Source of the DNA: Paramecium tetraurelia
Lineage: Eukaryota; Ciliophora; Oligohymenophorea; Peniculida; Parameciidae
NCBI RefSeq assembly: GCF_000165425.1
Contig: NW_001799144.1
Span: 481,224 to 545,223 of the forward strand
DNA: 64,000 nucleotides
Direction: 5' to 3'
Shown: positions 61,221 to 64,000 of the stretch, in pieces
How positions within the stretch are numbered: the first letter of the stretch is position 1
Layout of the letters: each line of letters starts with the position of its first letter
Position numbers and translations under genes: made by a program
The notes under the pieces: generated by a model
Databases searched by the model: none
What the model saw: only the letters and a program-made list of their open reading frames with translations
Told to the model about the DNA's origin: nothing

Positions 61221-63239
61221 TCAATTACTATGACCATTTAAGTTTGCTTTTTATTATCCAGTCTCAACATTCCATAAACGGATTGACTTATCATCACAAC
61301 CCGAGGCTAATGTAGAACCATCAGGAGAGAAACAAACAGATTAAACATAGCTTGTATGACCATTTAATATTGCTTATTATTCTCCTTTTTTAACATCCCA
61401 TAAACGAATGGACATATTTGAACTACAAGAGGCCAATGTAGTACCATCAGGAGAGAAACAAACAGCAAGAATTCCAGTAGTATGACCAACGTATTTGTTT
61501 TTTAATTATCCTGTCTAAACATCCCAAAATAGGATAGACTTGTCCAAACTACCAGATGCCAATGTATGGCCATCATGAGAGAAATATACTGATAAAATTC
61601 CACTAGTATGACCAAGTAATTTGCGTTTTAATTATCCTGTTTTAATATCCCAAATACAGATTGACTTATCATCACTACCAGAAGCTAATGTACTACCATC
61701 AGGAGAGAAACGGACAGATTAAACATAACTTGTATGACCATCTAGCATAGCTTTTTCTTATCTAGTCTTAACATCCCATAAACGGATCGACTTATCCCAA
61801 CTACCTGATGCTAATGTAGTACCATCAGGAGAGGAACAGACTGATAGAATTCCATTAATATGTTCATCTAATTTGGCTTTTAATTATTCTGTCTTAACAT
61901 CCCATAAATGGATAGACTCATCACAACTACCAGATGCTAATGTATTACCATCAGGTGAGAAATTGACTGAATAAACCCTTCCTAAATGACCATCTAGTTT
62001 GGCTATTTATTACCCTGTATTCACATCCCAGAAACAGATAAAGTCATCATCACTACCAGTTGCTAAAGTAGTACCATCAGGAGAGAAACTGACTGAATAA
62101 ACACTTCCTAACTAACATTCTATTTTTGTTTTTAATTACCCTGTCTTAAAATCCCATAAATTGATAAAGTTATAACTACCAGATGCTAAAGTAGTACCAT
62201 CATGAGAGAAATTGACTGAATAAACACTTCCTGAATGACCATCTAATTTGGCTTTTTATTATCCTGTCTTCATGTCCCATAAACTGATGGATTCATCTTA
62301 ACTACCAGATGCTAATGTAGAACCATCAGGGGAGAAACAAATTGAATTAACTTTCTTTGAATAACCATCTAATTTTGATATCTACTTTCCTGATTTAAGA
62401 TTCCATAAATAGATAAATTATCTGCTACTGAAAGCTAAAGTAGAATTCTTAGGTGAGAAGCATTATGATTTTACCTCCGCGTCTCCTTTAATTATAGACT
62501 TTATTTTTCCTGTTCTTAAATCCCAAATAATAATAGAATTATCACAAGAAGCAAAGAACTTACTATCTTTAGAAAAGCAAACTTAATTGACACATCTACT
62601 ATGAACGTTTAACTTATTTAACTCATCTATTTTTATATTCTTCCAGTTGCAATTAAACAATTTGGCTCCATTCAAATTAATTCCACAGATATTTACATTA
62701 TCAAAATCAGATCCGCTTAAGTTACATCTTACTAAATTTGCTCCTATTAAGGAAGTATTTTTAATTCTAATATTCTCAAATTATTATTTACTCAAATCAA
62801 CTTTCATTTAAATTAATAGATGAAGAGAATTTGATCCAGACTATATATATCTCTCATCTAATGCAGTAAGATGAACTAAGAAATTTAGAAATTTGATAAT
62901 TTTCTCATTCCATGATATTTTTATGATCAAAGCTTTTTTAATTTTTTCATATTCTTTTAATGCATAATTATATTCATTAAATTCATGATCCTTAATTTTT
63001 TTGAGAACATATGTCATTCTGACCATCTATTCCTTATCAAATAGTGATTAATTTACTACCTATAATATTTCTTATTCAACTTTCCTTATATTTAGATCAT
63101 TTGAGAAAATTTCTCGATTGTCTTAAATTTTATCTCTTTTATATATTTTTAAAAGGATTGAGAAAACAACTTCGTCAATATCTTTAGATAAAGCCAAAAC
63201 CTCATACAAATCTCCAGCCTTATCATTTTAGCAATTCAT
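61221..63239 (-). CDS. Pentapeptide plus WD40-repeat protein
   Basis: Intronless, 672 residues as written. The first 140 residues are helical and charged ([32 protein letters not shown]). Next comes a pentapeptide-repeat segment ([21 protein letters not shown], then LNGAKLFNC) and eleven complete WD40 repeats (consensus GH-x3-V-x-S-V-x-FSPDG-x-TLASGS-x-D-x-SI-x-LWD-x-KTG). Eleven is an awkward number for propellers of seven; with the two repeats beyond the TGA there are thirteen. The TGA lies in GHSN-TGA-ILSV where sister repeats have GGA. Repeats are similar in DNA, so recent internal duplication is likely. Such proteins are abundant in ciliates; the function is unknown. Confidence 0.8.
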
Positions 63240-63284
63240 TTTTATTTAAATACTATATTTCTATTAATTTAATTTAAAGTCTTC

Positions 63285-63405
63285 TATGTGAGTACCCCCC
63301 CCCCCCCCGGATTTGTGAATCAAAAAACTATGTAGGTACCACCCCTGGATTTGTGAATCAAAAACTATGTAGATACCACCCCCCTGATTTGTGAATTTAA
63401 AAATT
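63285..63405. repeat. Three tandem about 37-bp repeats with poly-C
   Basis: Units contain TATGTAGGTACC, a C-run, then TGGATTTGTGAATCAAAAA. The first unit carries 14 consecutive C (63295-63308), the second and third have 4-6 C. GC-rich runs of this length are exceptional in this AT-rich window. Confidence 0.8.
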
Positions 63406-63578
63406 TCCAAAATTTACCATTTTTAGGAGGTAAAAGTTGAGAAAACAATTTTTGATAGTCAAAAATGGAAAAAAAATATAAGGTGTTAAAATATTTTCTC
63501 TCTATTCCTTTATTGATAATATTGCATTTCTTTGACAATAAGAACAAATTCTCATTAGTCTAATATTATTAATATTGA

Positions 63579-63870
63579 AATTCTAAAACTACAGTTTGAG
63601 AAAAATCTTTTCTCGCCATTTAATATTACAATTCTAAAATTGCAGTTCGAGGAACATATCCCGATTCTAATTTAATGATAAAGTTTTTCGCGATTATTAG
63701 ACTGTTAATAATGGCATTCTACATATTTGAGGACAATTATTTTTAATTAAGAATATCAAATTAATGTTGTAAATGTAGCAATTCTAAAATTACTACTTGA
63801 GTGAAATTATTTCAAATATATAATATTAAATTAAATTTGTCAATGTAGCAATTCTAAAGCTAGCTTGCGT
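63579..63870 (+). repeat. Four dispersed copies of a 20-bp motif
   Basis: Degenerate copies of CAATTCTAAAATTGCAGTTT at about 63580-63600, 63629-63651, 63779-63802 and 63848-63869; the last two share the left flank AATGTAGCA. Spacing is irregular (about 50, 150 and 70 bp). Confidence 0.6.
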
Positions 63871-64000
63871 ATAAAATTAACTCTCTCAATAATCGTTGTA
63901 AATATTGATACACGATCTATAATTCAATGGTATTTATTAGAAATTTATTTAAAGCTTTAGCTCTAATCGATTCTGCATTACAATAAGGATTGAAGCGTGC

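Larger units (their letters stand above)
63240..64000. other. Intergenic region with local repeats
   Basis: No gene was seen. It contains a C14 run with about 37-bp tandem repeats (63285-63405), then four spaced copies of an ATTCTAAAA-containing motif (63580-63870). A/T-rich elsewhere. It could be the promoter side of the WD40 gene or the edge of a repeat-bearing spacer. Confidence 0.5.

Overview
This window reads as macronuclear DNA of a ciliate close to Paramecium. It is strongly AT-rich. The proteins only stay open if TAA and TAG are read as glutamine and TGA is the only stop. The introns are tiny (19-30 nt, mostly GTA...TAG), and genes lie a few to about a hundred bases apart. I rebuilt about 27 protein genes by reading with TGA as sole stop, removing micro-introns and checking that exon lengths add up to whole codons. 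No rRNA, tRNA, CRISPR or insertion sequence was recognised.

Layout. 1-3.5 kb: an edge-truncated membrane histidine kinase (-) and a cyclic-nucleotide-binding-like protein (-). 3.5-10.4 kb: a tRNA adenosine deaminase (ADAT2 type), then a 2,096-residue four-domain Ca2+ channel alpha subunit with an EEEE pore. 10.5-15.4 kb: a cytochrome b5 protein (-), a beta-helix protein and a TBCK-like protein (pseudokinase, TBC, rhodanese). 15.4-22.2 kb: three hybrid histidine kinases in direct tandem. 22.2-23.5 kb: an ankyrin-TPR protein (-). 23.6-32.0 kb: three OSCA/TMEM63-like mechanosensitive channel paralogues (+,-,+). 32.1-38.1 kb: a two-TM protein, a rhomboid-like pseudoprotease, a Ser/Thr kinase (-), a MORN protein (-) and a METTL21-like methyltransferase. 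38.1-39.9 kb: 2-hydroxyacyl-CoA lyase ending in SKL (-). 40.5-49.5 kb: a 2,979-residue surface protein (Cys-rich, beta-helix, polytopic, coiled coil). 49.6-58.8 kb: an MFS carrier (-), a FAIM-like protein with endocytic motifs, a coiled-coil protein (-), a Q/N-rich protein and a WGR-PARP. 58.8-64 kb: a gene-poor degenerate stretch, a WD40/pentapeptide protein with a broken C-terminus (-), and a repeat-bearing intergenic region.

Theme. Much of the window is membrane sensing and signalling: a voltage-gated Ca2+ channel, three mechanosensitive-channel paralogues, four hybrid kinases and a cyclic-nucleotide-binding-like protein. There is no bacterial-style operon logic, but the tandem kinases and the channel cluster are clear local duplications. 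Packing is extreme: several divergent start codons are 12-23 bp apart, and one convergent pair shares the palindrome TGATCA as abutting stop codons.

Caution. Several otherwise good genes contain single-base frame breaks at homopolymers or one in-frame TGA. I cannot tell assembly error from real decay without reads. All starts and splice sites are read by eye.
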